Source: Gemmobacter aquarius (GTDB lineage Bacteria > Pseudomonadota > Alphaproteobacteria > Rhodobacterales > Rhodobacteraceae). Taken from it: DNA of 64,000 bases. The first letter of the stretch is position 1; the number at the start of each line of letters is the position of its first letter. The notes under the pieces were generated by a model. The model was not told where the DNA came from, made no database searches, and saw only the letters and a list, made by a program, of their open reading frames with translations. This document shows positions 11,191-20,197 of the stretch, piece after piece. The stretch is from assembly GCF_003060865.1 (NCBI RefSeq), contig NZ_CP028918.1, positions 1 through 64,000 on the forward strand, read 5' to 3'. The translations under genes were made by a program, and so were the position numbers.

Positions 11191-12938
11191 CGCGCGACCT
11201 TAAGCAAAAGCAGGTTCGACCCATTCAGCGGAACGTCGGTCAGCCACGAACGCGGCTCGCCCTTTGCCAATGCCGTGCCGATGCTGTCTGCAGCGCCATA
11301 GGTATCGCCCTTGCACAGCAGGACATAGTCTGCCCGCGTCCGGTCGACCGCCGCGCGCAATCCGGCCTCGTTGCCCTCGAACGGCAGCGTGCCGTTCACG
11401 AAGGCATCGGCGCTGCGGTGATAGGGGGCCGATGTCACCGAATGGGGACTGCCCAAAAGGATGATTGGCCCGAGGTTGATCGGGTTAAAGACAATTCCCG
11501 TCGGCACCGAATTCAGCACCGCCATCTGGTCAAGATCGTTGCACTGCTCGCTCATGGCAGCCTTGCCCTGCGCTTGGCCCGGACCTTCCCTGTTCAGCTT
11601 GAGATAGCCGATCGCAAGCGGGCGCGACAGCAGCACGCACAGGATGACCGCGACGCCGCCCAGCCGCGCCCATGCCGCCCGCTGCGACATCGCCCATGCA
11701 GCACCCGCGCCAAAGGCAACGGCCACCACAGGCAGGCCCATGGTCAACATGCGGAACTGCCAGAAGGACAGCACAGCCCCCATGGCAAGAAACGCCAGCA
11801 GCACGACCCCGCGCCCCCGCCCGGCCAGCACCGTCAAGGCAAACAGCAAGGTAACGGCATAGATCGGCAAAAGCAGCGAAATGACGCGCCCCCCGTCGGT
11901 GGCAAAGTAAAAGCTGGCAGGCTTGATTTCTTGTATCCGCGACAGCACGCTTTGCTGGATCTCGGCCGACATGGCGGTATAGGGACCGGCAAGGCAGGGC
12001 TGGATGGCGGGCAGCAGAATGACGCCAGCCACTGCGCCGACGGCCAGTGTCACACCTGCGCGGGCCATGGGGGTTTGCACGAAACGTCCGGCCAGAACCA
12101 GCACCGCGCTCGCCACAAAGGCCGCCGTGGTCAGCGCCAGCAGGGGCGGCGATATGGCATCGCAGACCGGCACGACCCAAAGCGAAGGGTCAAGCTGCCC
12201 CGCCATAAGCAGCGGCGTGGTCAGCGCCAGAGCGGCGGAAAACCCGGTCAGCCGGCGGTCCGAACCGCCACGGCCCAGCACAAAGGCCAGCACCATAAGC
12301 ACCCCGGCAAGACCGATGAACAATATCATCTCGAGCCCGACCGCCAGCGACAAAGCCGCCAGCACCCCGCCAGCCACGCCGCGCAGCATCGGGCGATCCG
12401 GCAGTACGGTCATCGCAAACAGACCAAGCATCAGGATGATCTGGACGGCGTGGTGATCGGTCGACCCGACCCCGAAACCCGACCCTGCCAGCAATTCATA
12501 GGACGGAATGACCAGAAGCGACAAAAACGCAGCCTGCCGCCCGTACAGCCGTTTGGTCAGCGCGGCGGTGGCCAGAATGAACACGACACCCAGCATGAGC
12601 GGCCACAGGATCGCGATGATCCGCCCGGCCATATCCAACCCGAAAAATGGCTGCAGCGCCCCCATCATCAGCGCCATCGGCGCGTCGATATAGCGCGACC
12701 AGTGCATCGAAAGCCCCTCGGGCGGCAAGACGCGGTGCTGGAACAGGTCGTACCACGCCTGACCGGCCAGCAGGTCGCGCACCTCGACCAGACGCATGGC
12801 GTCATCGGTCGTCAGCCCCGCCCCGTTCGAGATCATCACGCGTGCATCGGGCATTTGCGACGCCAGAAAAACCAGCACCATCGTAGGAAGCGCGGCGCGG
12901 TAGCTTTGCTCGCTTTCGAACAGACTGGCTTTTGCCAT
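11187..12938 (-). CDS. Polytopic membrane protein, glycosyltransferase (GT-C)-like
   Basis: The 583-residue protein has a hydrophobic N-terminal two thirds with about 11-13 membrane spans and a soluble C-terminal domain from about 440. An early periplasmic loop carries acidic residues (GLTTDDAMRLVEVRDLLAGQAWYD, then MHWSRYID), the layout seen in GT-C glycosyltransferases of the PMT/STT3 type that use lipid-linked sugars. I infer envelope or polyprenyl-sugar glycosylation, but do not know donor or acceptor. The ATG at 12938 overlaps the stop of a small membrane-protein gene upstream and its own stop overlaps the endonuclease-family start, giving a tightly coupled trio. Confidence 0.8.
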   Translation of the reverse strand: MAKASLFESEQSYRAALPTMVLVFLASQMPDARVMISNGAGLTTDDAMRLVEVRDLLAGQAWYDLFQHRVLPPEGLSMHWSRYIDAPMALMMGALQPFFGLDMAGRIIAILWPLMLGVVFILATAALTKRLYGRQAAFLSLLVIPSYELLAGSGFGVGSTDHHAVQIILMLGLFAMTVLPDRPMLRGVAGGVLAALSLAVGLEMILFIGLAGVLMVLAFVLGRGGSDRRLTGFSAALALTTPLLMAGQLDPSLWVVPVCDAISPPLLALTTAAFVASAVLVLAGRFVQTPMARAGVTLAVGAVAGVILLPAIQPCLAGPYTAMSAEIQQSVLSRIQEIKPASFYFATDGGRVISLLLPIYAVTLLFALTVLAGRGRGVVLLAFLAMGAVLSFWQFRMLTMGLPVVAVAFGAGAAWAMSQRAAWARLGGVAVILCVLLSRPLAIGYLKLNREGPGQAQGKAAMSEQCNDLDQMAVLNSVPTGIVFNPINLGPIILLGSPHSVTSAPYHRSADAFVNGTLPFEGNEAGLRAAVDRTRADYVLLCKGDTYGAADSIGTALAKGEPRSWLTDVPLNGSNLLLLKVAR

Positions 12939-13126
12939 CACCGCGGCTCCCCGAGCAGCATATAAAGCACGATTGCCGCCGTGGCGGCGGTAAAGCCGGT
13001 GGTGCCAAGCCAGACCGTCAGCCCGACCGCCTTTGGCAGCAGGCGCAGCACCATCCACAGCGCCATGACCGCAGCGCCCGCGCCAAAGATAAGCCCCATG
13101 CCCGCCCCTGCCTTTCGTTGCGGCAT
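12938..13126 (-). CDS. Small two-span membrane protein
   Basis: This 62-residue frame starts MPQRKAGAGMG and holds two hydrophobic segments, about residues 11-30 and 34-58, ending MLLGEPR. Its TGA overlaps the ATG of the large membrane protein gene (ATGA), the same coupling used by the next pair, which supports it as a real gene. A second start at the MGLIF Met is possible. It could be a partner subunit of the GT-C-like protein. The frame also continues far upstream without a stop, so the start is inferred from the hydrophobic pattern. Confidence 0.6.
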   Translation of the reverse strand: MPQRKAGAGMGLIFGAGAAVMALWMVLRLLPKAVGLTVWLGTTGFTAATAAIVLYMLLGEPR

Positions 13127-13294
13127 CAAGGCATCAGCGATCCGCTTTGGCAAGCCGCAGCCGCCCTTTCCCTGCAACCTGCGGGCGCATGCGACCGATT
13201 CTTTCGGCACGCCCGTGGAACCGCTTGGACCCTTTCCGATTGAATACCGAAGAATTTGGTCGCCCAAGGCGTTCGTCTCAAAGGAATAAGATCG

Positions 13295-14248
13295 TTGAAC
13301 ATTTCCACCGGCCCCTCTGCCCTGCACTCTGGCCCGCGCTTCAGCTTTATCGTCTGCACCCGAGACCGCCCCGCCAAGACGCTTGCCTGCCTGCGGTCGA
13401 TCGCGGCGACGGTCGGCCCGGCGCCGGGCGAGGCCGAGATCATTCTGGTCGAGAACGGCAGTCAGAAAAGCCTGTCCCTGCCGGACGCCGAACTTGACGA
13501 GGCAGCGCCTGGCCTGTGCCGGACGTTCCGCCTTGCCAAGGGCTGCCTGTCCGAAGCGCGCAATCTGGCCTGCGACGCGGCGCAGGGCGAATTCGTGGTG
13601 TATATCGACGATGATTGTATGCTTCAGTCCGGCTATCTCGACGATCTGAAGCGCCATGTTGGCCGCATGGAGGCCGAGGGGCAAAGGCATTATATAATCG
13701 GGGGTCGCGTCATGCTGGGCGATCCTTCCGATCTGCCCTTTACCATCAAGGACCATCCCCAAGCGCAGACCTTCCACACCGGCATCCACCCCGGCGGCTT
13801 TGTGCAGGGATGCAACTTTTTCCTGCCGAAAGCGACCGCCGCCCTGATCGGCGGTTTCGACCCGCGCTTCGGACCGGGCGCGCGGTTTCATGCCGGCGAA
13901 GACACCGATTACCTGATCCGTGCCCATGCCGCCGGGGTGCCACTGCATTATGTGCCCGACATGGCAGTATGGCACTGCCACGGGCGCCGCACCTTTGACG
14001 AGGTGGACCGCCTGAACCGGACCTATGCCTTTGCCAATGGCGCGATCCTTGCCAAGCATCTGCGCGACCATCCGTGGCTCGCCCGGCATCTGGCCTGGAC
14101 CATCCGCTCGACAGCCAAAGAGCGCATCGGCGGCCCGCATTTTGACGACGACCTCGGCCTGTCTTGGGGATCTGTCACCACCTCGCAACTGCGCGGCGTC
14201 TGGGCCTTTATCGCCGACCGCATGCGGCATGGCCGCATGGCTTTGTGA
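13295..14248 (+). CDS. Family 2 glycosyltransferase
   Basis: The protein has the GT-A fold of family 2: FSFIVCTRDRPAKTLACLRSI at the N terminus, the SEARNLACDAAQGEFVVYIDDDC segment with the DDD nucleotide-sugar and metal motif, GCNFFLPKATAALIGGFDPRFG, and the acceptor-side GEDTDYLIRAHAAG. It is cytoplasmic with no membrane span. The start at TTG 13295 (317 residues) has AAGGA ten bases upstream; an earlier TTG at 13256 would add 13 residues. It is divergent from the GT-C-like operon, so both may serve one glycan pathway, but substrates are unknown. Confidence 0.9.
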   Translation: MNISTGPSALHSGPRFSFIVCTRDRPAKTLACLRSIAATVGPAPGEAEIILVENGSQKSLSLPDAELDEAAPGLCRTFRLAKGCLSEARNLACDAAQGEFVVYIDDDCMLQSGYLDDLKRHVGRMEAEGQRHYIIGGRVMLGDPSDLPFTIKDHPQAQTFHTGIHPGGFVQGCNFFLPKATAALIGGFDPRFGPGARFHAGEDTDYLIRAHAAGVPLHYVPDMAVWHCHGRRTFDEVDRLNRTYAFANGAILAKHLRDHPWLARHLAWTIRSTAKERIGGPHFDDDLGLSWGSVTTSQLRGVWAFIADRMRHGRMAL

Positions 14249-14268
14249 AGGGCGACCCAAAAACCAAA

Positions 14269-14301
14269 CGGCGCCATGCAACAAATGCATGGCGCCGTTT
14301 T
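14269..14301. terminator. Bidirectional intrinsic terminator
   Basis: A perfect 12-bp stem, CGGCGCCATGCA (14269-14280) with TGCATGGCGCCG (14286-14297), has the loop ACAAA and TTTT after it. On the minus strand the same stem is followed by TTTGGTTTTT. It can end the rightward glycosyltransferase transcript and the leftward tRNA-Lys transcript. Confidence 0.85.
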
Positions 14302-14308
14302 GTAAAAG

Positions 14309-14384
14309 TGGTGAGCCGGACAGGATTCGAACCTGTGACCCGCTGATTAAAAGTCAGCTGCTCTACCAACTGAGCTACCGGCCC
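14309..14384 (-). tRNA. tRNA-Lys (anticodon TTT)
   Basis: The minus strand folds as a cloverleaf: acceptor GGGCCGG with CCGGCTC (one G-U), D arm GCTC/GAGC, anticodon stem CTGA/TCAG around CTTTTAA (anticodon TTT), and T arm ACAGG/CCTGT with TTCGAAT. CCA is encoded at 14311-14309. Confidence 0.97.
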
Positions 14385-14478
14385 CACGCGGCGCTGATTA
14401 AGGGGGCGGGGCGGGGGGGTCAAGGCCAAAATCATGGCCCTCTGGCAAAATCGGAGCGTGGGGCGTATATCGGCCCGC

Positions 14479-15318
14479 ATGACCCAGAAGATGCGCCCTT
14501 CCGGCCAGGCTTTCATGAAAATGCATGGGCTTGGCAATGACTTCGTAGTGATCGACTCGCGCGGGCGCGGTTCGGTCACGACTCCTGCTTTGGCGCGGGC
14601 GCTGGGTGATCGGAACCGTGGCGTGGGGTTTGACCAGCTGGCCGAGATTCTCGATGCGACGGGGGCGGATTTCACGCTCGACTTCTGGAACAGCGATGGC
14701 AGCAGGGCGGGGGCTTGCGGGAACGCCACGCGCTGCGTGTCGGATTACGTGATGCGGGGTTTGGGCAAGGATGCGGTGACGCTCGTTACGGCGCGGGGTG
14801 AATTGCAGGCCTTGCGGCGGGCCGACGGGCTGGTTTCGGTCAATATGGGCCAGCCGCAGACCGGCTGGGCCGAGGTGCCTTTGGCATCGGCGGTCGACAC
14901 GCTGCACCTGCCGATGGCGGGCGATCCGGTGGCGGTCGGGATGGGCAATCCGCATTGCATTTTCTTCGTGCCCGATGCGGAAGCCGTCGATCTGTCAGGG
15001 GTTGGCCCTGCGCTTGAACATGACCCGCTTTTCCCGCAGCGCACGAATGTGGAATTCGCCAGCGTCATCGCCCCCGACCGCCTGCGCCTGCGGGTGTGGG
15101 AGCGGGGGGCGGGCATCACGCTGGCCTGCGGGTCGGGGTCTTGTGCAACGGCCGTGGCGGCCCACCTGCGCGGCCTGACGGGGCGGCGGGTGCTGATCGA
15201 CGCCGACGGCGGGACGCTGGAGATCGACTGGCGCGAGGATGGGGTCTGGATGACCGGCCCCGTGGCGCATGTGTTCGACGGGGTTCTGACCGCCGAATTT
15301 CTGGCGGCCCACCCATGA
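14479..15318 (+). CDS. dapF: Diaminopimelate epimerase
   Basis: DapF interconverts LL- and meso-diaminopimelate for lysine and peptidoglycan. The protein has [15 protein letters not shown] near the start, the first catalytic Cys in [14 protein letters not shown], and the second in [15 protein letters not shown]. With ATG 14479 it is 279 residues; ATG 14491 is also possible, while the ATG at 14434 seems too early. Its TGA overlaps the mtaB ATG. dapB lies 22 kb away on the other strand. Confidence 0.96.
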   Translation: MTQKMRPSGQAFMKMHGLGNDFVVIDSRGRGSVTTPALARALGDRNRGVGFDQLAEILDATGADFTLDFWNSDGSRAGACGNATRCVSDYVMRGLGKDAVTLVTARGELQALRRADGLVSVNMGQPQTGWAEVPLASAVDTLHLPMAGDPVAVGMGNPHCIFFVPDAEAVDLSGVGPALEHDPLFPQRTNVEFASVIAPDRLRLRVWERGAGITLACGSGSCATAVAAHLRGLTGRRVLIDADGGTLEIDWREDGVWMTGPVAHVFDGVLTAEFLAAHP

Positions 15319-16568
15319 ACGCGCCTGTTTTCGCCACTTTGGGCTGCCGGTTGAACGCCTATGAGACCGAGGCGATGAAAGAGCTTTCCGCCGCTGCGGG
15401 GGTGGAAAACGCTGTCGTGGTAAACACTTGCGCGGTGACAGCCGAGGCGGTGAGGAAGGCCAAGCAGGAAATCCGGCGGCTTTCACGCGAGAATCCGGGG
15501 GCCACGATCATCGTGACCGGATGCGCGGCGCAGACCGAACCGGAGACGTTTGCGGCGATGCCCGAGGTGGGCCGCGTCATCGGGAATACCGAAAAGATGC
15601 AGGCCGCGACTTGGGCCGCGATGAAGGCGCCGGACCTGATCGGCGTGACCGAACGGGTGCAAGTCGATGATATCATGTCGGTTCGTGAAACTGCGGGGCA
15701 TCTGATCGACGGGTTCGGGCGGCATCGGGCCTATGTTCAGGTGCAGAACGGATGCGACCATCGCTGCACGTTTTGCATCATTCCTTTTGGTCGGGGAAAT
15801 TCCCGTTCGGTGCCTGCGGGGGTGGTGGTCGAACAGATCAAGCGTCTGGTGGACAAGGGTTTTCTGGAAGTCGTGCTGACGGGGGTCGATCTGACCAGTT
15901 GGGGTGCGGACCTGCCCGCGCAGCCCCGTCTGGGCGATCTGGTGATGCGGATCCTGCGGCTTGTGCCGGATTTGCAGCGGCTGCGGATCAGTTCCATCGA
16001 CAGCATCGAGGCGGATGACGCGCTTATGGGGGCGATTGCCACCGAGCCGCGTCTGATGCCGCATCTGCACCTGTCTTTGCAGGCGGGGGATGACATGATC
16101 CTGAAACGCATGAAGCGGCGGCATTTGCGGGATGATGCGATCCGGTTCTGCGAAGATGCGCGGAAACTGCGGCCCGATATGGTCTTTGGCGCTGATATCA
16201 TTGCCGGATTCCCGACCGAGACCGAGGAGATGTTCGCGCAGTCGATCAAGCTGGTTGACGATTGCGGCCTGACGTTCCTGCATGTCTTCCCTTTTTCGCC
16301 CCGCAAGGGAACGCCTGCCGCGCGGATGCCACAGGTGCGGGGGCCGGTGGTCAAGGGCCGTGCGGCGCGGCTGCGGGCGGCGGGCGATGCGGCGCTGGCG
16401 CGGCATCTGGCGGCGCAGCAGGGGGTGCTGCACCGCGTGCTGACCGAAGGGCCGAGGATGGGGCGGACCGAGCAGTTCACCGAGGTGGTTTTCGGGGCCG
16501 ATCAGCCGGAGGGGCAGGTTGTGATGGCGCGGATTTCGGGGTTCGCCGAAGGGCGGTTGACGGCCTGA
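15315..16568 (+). CDS. mtaB: tRNA (N6-threonylcarbamoyladenosine-37) methylthiotransferase MtaB
   Basis: MtaB is a radical SAM enzyme that converts t6A37 to ms2t6A37 in tRNAs. The 417-residue protein has the N-terminal MTTase domain with conserved Cys in [17 protein letters not shown] and GCAAQTEP, then the radical SAM motif [15 protein letters not shown], then a short TRAM-like end. The short CRLN start separates it from MiaB and RimO. ATG 15315 overlaps the dapF stop (ATGA), so a longer in-frame opening from 15096 is not used. Confidence 0.94.
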   Translation: MNAPVFATLGCRLNAYETEAMKELSAAAGVENAVVVNTCAVTAEAVRKAKQEIRRLSRENPGATIIVTGCAAQTEPETFAAMPEVGRVIGNTEKMQAATWAAMKAPDLIGVTERVQVDDIMSVRETAGHLIDGFGRHRAYVQVQNGCDHRCTFCIIPFGRGNSRSVPAGVVVEQIKRLVDKGFLEVVLTGVDLTSWGADLPAQPRLGDLVMRILRLVPDLQRLRISSIDSIEADDALMGAIATEPRLMPHLHLSLQAGDDMILKRMKRRHLRDDAIRFCEDARKLRPDMVFGADIIAGFPTETEEMFAQSIKLVDDCGLTFLHVFPFSPRKGTPAARMPQVRGPVVKGRAARLRAAGDAALARHLAAQQGVLHRVLTEGPRMGRTEQFTEVVFGADQPEGQVVMARISGFAEGRLTA

Positions 16569-16734
16569 CTGCTGACGGAAAGTGGCGGTAAGTTCGTTAG
16601 GCGCCTGATGCACCAGCGATGCACAGGGGATGCAGACGCGCTGCGCGGCGGGTTAGGGAATTTTTTAGGGATCGAGATGTCGGTAGGGGCGCGAAGATTG
16701 CCTTCGACTGACGGCCCTATCCCAATGCGCCGGT

Positions 16735-16800
16735 CAGGATTGCACCGTGGCCCAAAGCCACGGTGCGCTCCCGAACCGCCCCCACGGGGCGGGCGCGCAC
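16735..16800 (+). repeat. Structured dispersed repeat, short form (copy C)
   Basis: Hairpin 1 has arms GCACCGTGGC (16742-16751) and GCCACGGTGC (16757-16766) with loop CCAAA. Hairpin 2 has CCGCCCC (16776-16782) and GGGGCGG (16786-16792). Copy D at 43013-43087 carries the same two hairpins in the other orientation, including an identical hairpin 2 stem. It sits in the 251-bp gap between the convergent mtaB and polyamine genes; nothing else is recognisable there. Confidence 0.75.
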
Positions 16801-16819
16801 CTACTGTCGCGACGCTAAT

Positions 16820-18057
16820 TTAAAACGTGACCAACCGGTCGCCCTGTGCGTCCTTGATGCGGGTCGGCAGGCCCATGCCGTTGAGGAGGGTGATGAACGG
16901 CTTGGGGTCCATCTCTTCGACGTTGGCCATGGTGCCCACGTCCCATGTGCCATCGGCGATCAGCAGGGCGGCGGCGACGGGGGGACGCCTGCGGTGTAGC
17001 TGATGCCTTGGGCGCCGGTCTCAGTGTAGGCCTCGGCGTGGTCGGCCACGTTGTAGATCAGCACTTCGGCTTCTTTTCCATCCTTAACGCCGCGGATCAC
17101 ATCCCCGATGCAGGTCTTGCCGGTGTAGGTGGGGGCAAGGCTGGCGGGGTCGGGCAGCACGGCTTTCACCACCTTGAGCGGGACGACTTCCAGCCCCTCG
17201 GCGGTCTTGACCGGCTTTTCCGACAAGAGGCCAAGGTTTTTCAGCACCGTGAAGACGTTGATGTAATGATCGCCGAACCCCATCCAGAACCGCACATCGG
17301 CATGGGGGTAGCGGGCGGACAGGCTGTGCACCTCGTCATGGCCGGTAAGATAGGCTTTCTGGTCGCCGACTACGGGCAGGTTCCAGACTTGGCCGACCTC
17401 GAACATGGAATTGGACTGCCATGCGCCCTGCTGCCACGAATAGACCGTGCCGGTGAATTCGCGGAAGTTGATTTCGGGGTCGAAGTTGGTGGCGAACCAT
17501 TTGCCATGGCTGCCTGCATTGATGTCGACGATGTCGATGCTGGTGATCGTGTCGAAATGGTCTTCTTCGGCCAGTCGCGCCCATGCGTTCACCACGCCCG
17601 GGTCGAAGCCGATGCCAAGGATCGCGGTGACACCTGCCGCGCGGCAGCGGTCGCGGCGCTGCCATTCGTAATTGCCGTACCACGGCGGGGTTTCGCAGAT
17701 CTTGGCGGGGTCTTCGTGGATGGCGGTATCCAGATAGGCGGCACCGGTTTCGATGCAGGCTTCCAGCACCGTCATGTTGACGAAGGACGAGCCGACGTTG
17801 ATCACGATCTGGCAACCCGTTTCGCGGATGAGTGCGGCGACAGCGGCGCTGTCCATGGCGTTCACGGCATGGGCCTTGAACACCCCTGCGACTTTCATCG
17901 CCTGCTTTTCGTGGACCGAGGCGATCACCGCCTCACATTTGGCAAGCGTGCGGCTGGCGATGTGCAAATCGCCAAGCCGGTCATTCGCCTGCGCGCATTT
18001 ATGCGCCACGACTTGGGCCACGCCACCGGCGCCGATGATCAGAACGTTGCGTTTCAC
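16820..18057 (-). CDS. Carboxynorspermidine/carboxyspermidine dehydrogenase (frame broken near 16979-16984)
   Basis: The enzyme condenses a diamine with aspartate semialdehyde to carboxy(nor)spermidine using NADPH. It has a Rossmann start (NVLIIGAGGVAQVVAHKC) and the saccharopine-dehydrogenase segments INVGSSFVNMTVLEACIETG and GIGFDPGVVNAWARLA. The main frame runs to GAQGISYTAGVPP and then hits an early stop. Adding one base to the six-G run at 16979-16984 continues it as VAAALLIADGTWDVGTMANV to a TAA at 16822-16820, giving 412 residues. The upstream nspC gene is 47 bp away in the same orientation. Confidence 0.92.
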
Positions 18058-18104
18058 TTCGAACCGTCTCCTTTAAGGACAGAGGGAAGCGCCCAAGACG
18101 GGCA

Positions 18105-19196
18105 TTAACCAAGGTTGCCGACGAAATCGGCATAGCCGAATTCGCGCGACAGGGTGATGGAGCCATCAAGCTCGCGGATGGCGATCGAGGGCATCTTGAC
18201 CCCGTTAAACCAGTTTTTCTTGACCATCGTGTAACCGGCGGCGTCGGCAATCGACAGGCGGTCACCGACCTTTAGCGGTTCGGCAAAGCCGAATTCGCCG
18301 AAGACATCGCCCGCAAGGCAGGATTTGCCGCAGATTTGCCACTGGTGCGGGCCGTCGGTCTCGATCCGGCCCGAGATGCGGTAGATCAGCAGATCGAGCA
18401 TATGGGCCTCGACGCTGGAATCGACCACGGCGAGGTCTTTGCCGTTGTTCAAGACGTCGAGCACGGTGACTTCCAGCGACGCGGCGCCGGTGATCGCGGC
18501 TTCGCCGGGTTCGAGGTAGACCTGCACGCCGAAGCGGTCGGAGAAGGTTTTGAGGCGGGCGGCGAGGCGGTCAACGGGGTAGCCATCGCCGGTGAAGTGG
18601 ATGCCACCGCCGAGCGAGACCCATTTCAGGCGTTTCAGGAGGGGGCCGAATTCATCTTCGATGCGGGTCAACTGGCGGTCGAACAGGTCGAAATCGGCGT
18701 TTTCGCAGTTGTAGTGGATCATGAAGCCCGAAATCCGGTCGATCACGGTTTCGATCTTGCCCGCATCCCATTCGCCCAAACGGCTGAACGGGCGGGCGGG
18801 GTCGGCAAGGTCGAAGCCGGAGGTCGAAAAGCGCGGGTTCAGGCGCAGGCCGCGGGCGATGGATGCGGACTGGTTGTCGAAGCGGTCAAGCTGGCTGATC
18901 GAGTTGAAGATGATCTTGTCGGCGTAAGTGACGGCCTCGGCGATTTCATGGTCGGCCCATGCGACGGAATAGGCGTGGGTTTCCTTGCCGAATTTCTCGG
19001 CCCCCAAGCGGAGTTCGTAGAGGCTGGAGGAGGTCGTGCCGTCCATATGCTGGCGCATCTGGTCAAAGACCGGCCAAGTGGCAAAGCATTTCAGCGCGAG
19101 GAGGGTCTTCGCGCCCGAAGCGTGGCGCAACTCGTCCATGATGGCCATGTTGCGCGCCAGTTTTGACCGGTCGATCAGGTAGAAAGGCGTTTGCAT
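18105..19196 (-). CDS. nspC: Carboxynorspermidine/carboxyspermidine decarboxylase
   Basis: NspC is a PLP enzyme of the alanine-racemase/ornithine-decarboxylase fold that makes (nor)spermidine from its carboxy form. The 363-residue protein has the PLP lysine in LLALKCFATW (about residue 36), VSLGGGIHFTGDGYPVD for phosphate binding, YLEPGEAAITGA, and the C-terminal KSCLAGDVFGEFGF with the second-subunit Cys and Asp. The neighbouring dehydrogenase supplies its substrate. This pair is the alternative spermidine route known from Campylobacter and Agrobacterium. Confidence 0.95.
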   Translation of the reverse strand: MQTPFYLIDRSKLARNMAIMDELRHASGAKTLLALKCFATWPVFDQMRQHMDGTTSSSLYELRLGAEKFGKETHAYSVAWADHEIAEAVTYADKIIFNSISQLDRFDNQSASIARGLRLNPRFSTSGFDLADPARPFSRLGEWDAGKIETVIDRISGFMIHYNCENADFDLFDRQLTRIEDEFGPLLKRLKWVSLGGGIHFTGDGYPVDRLAARLKTFSDRFGVQVYLEPGEAAITGAASLEVTVLDVLNNGKDLAVVDSSVEAHMLDLLIYRISGRIETDGPHQWQICGKSCLAGDVFGEFGFAEPLKVGDRLSIADAAGYTMVKKNWFNGVKMPSIAIRELDGSITLSREFGYADFVGNLG

Positions 19197-19291
19197 GGCA
19201 CCCCCGGGGAAAGTGGACAGAAGCGCGGCTATTTAGGGCCAGCGCCCCCCCTATGCAAGCCCTGCGGGGTCTAGCCCCTTTGCGTGTATCT

Positions 19292-19476
19292 GGCAAAGGC
19301 GCGTGCCTTTGCCATGCGGAGGAGGTGCCGCCACCAAGCCGTGTGCCCCAAGCACACGGCCAGCGCCCGCCCCGCCCATGGCGGGCGCTGGCCTATCGTC
19401 GTCTTGCGGGACGGCCGATACAGCCGCACTGCCGCGCACGGGCGGGGAAACGCGGGTCGCGTTTCCTGTTCCGCCC
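19292..19476 (+). repeat. Structured dispersed repeat, long form (copy A)
   Basis: Four hairpins in order: GGCAAAGGC/GCCTTTGCC around GCGT (19292-19313); CCGTGTGC/GCACACGG around CCCAA (19339-19359); a 14-bp stem GGCCAGCGCCCGCC/GGCGGGCGCTGGCC (19358-19393); and one around CGCG, GGT, CGCG between GGGCGG and CCGCCC (19440-19476). Copy B at 33205-33386 has the same four in the same order on the other strand. It fills most of the 296-bp gap upstream of nspC. Arg/Pro-rich frames inside it look spurious. Confidence 0.85.
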
Positions 19477-19492
19477 GAATGGCCGTGTTTCT

Positions 19493-20197
19493 TTAAACCA
19501 TCCGGATCGCGTCTTTGCCCACGGCCAGAACATAGCCGCGGCGGGCGATGGTTTTGACCAGCAATTCGCTGACCATCTGGTTACCGAGCGCGTCGCGCAG
19601 GCGTTTGATGCGGGTGGCGCCTGCGGCTTCGTCGCAGTCGGCTTCGTTCCGGCCCGAGATGACGGCTTCGATCTGGGCGCCTGTCAGCACCTCGTCATCC
19701 ATGCGGGCTTCGGCTAGCACGGCCATGGTTTCGAGTGCTGCTTCGGTCAGGGTGAATTCCATGTCGTTGATATAGACCGCACGGCCCTCGCGGCTGATGA
19801 GGAGGGAGGCCACCTGAATGCCTGACCGCTGGATCGCGCTGATGCGGCGGTTGAGGGCGATGATGGTTACGAGGAAGACGAGGGCGGCCAGCAGCAGGGC
19901 GGCGGAAAAGGCCAGCAGGACGAACATCACCATGCGGTAGCTGGCCAGCACCTCGGAAAAGGCGGTGCCGGACTGGGCGAGGATTTCCAGCAGTTTGATG
20001 TCGGCATAGGTCGTAAGGTCGTTGTTTTCCACGAACAGCCGTTCGACGCGGGCGTTGAAGGCGTTGGCGTCGGGCAGCGACAGGAACAGGAAGACCGCCG
20101 CACCCAGCAGGATCAGCACGATGGCGCCGATGCCAAGGGCGACGACGCGGTTACCCGCCTTTAGGCTTTCAGAAGCGGAGGAAGTATTCTCCTGCAC
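19493..20197 (-). CDS. Membrane-anchored winged-helix protein
   Basis: The 234-residue protein has a short cytoplasmic tail, a first membrane span (about 18-40), a roughly 48-residue periplasmic loop, a second span (about 89-114), and a C-terminal cytoplasmic domain. The last part (about 140-227) resembles an OmpR/ToxR-type winged helix: FTLTEAALETMAVLAE, then RIKRLRDALG and TIARRGYVLAV, the latter like the wing of PhoB-type effector domains. I infer a membrane-bound one-component regulator. GTG 20197 has AAGGAAAG at good spacing; a TTG at 20215 would add six residues. It overlaps the upstream gene. Confidence 0.8.
   Translation of the reverse strand: MQENTSSASESLKAGNRVVALGIGAIVLILLGAAVFLFLSLPDANAFNARVERLFVENNDLTTYADIKLLEILAQSGTAFSEVLASYRMVMFVLLAFSAALLLAALVFLVTIIALNRRISAIQRSGIQVASLLISREGRAVYINDMEFTLTEAALETMAVLAEARMDDEVLTGAQIEAVISGRNEADCDEAAGATRIKRLRDALGNQMVSELLVKTIARRGYVLAVGKDAIRMV

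Noticed and set aside
14434..14478. Earlier ATG as the dapF start
   Set aside because: It would add 15 residues without family similarity, and it lacks a ribosome binding site.
16608..16823. Open frame of 71 codons in the mtaB downstream gap
   Set aside because: It overlaps repeat copy C and has no ribosome binding site, domain or sensible composition.
19063..19717. Arg/Pro-rich open frames within repeat copy A
   Set aside because: They arise from translating the hairpins; similar text appears from copy B in other frames. No start signals support them.
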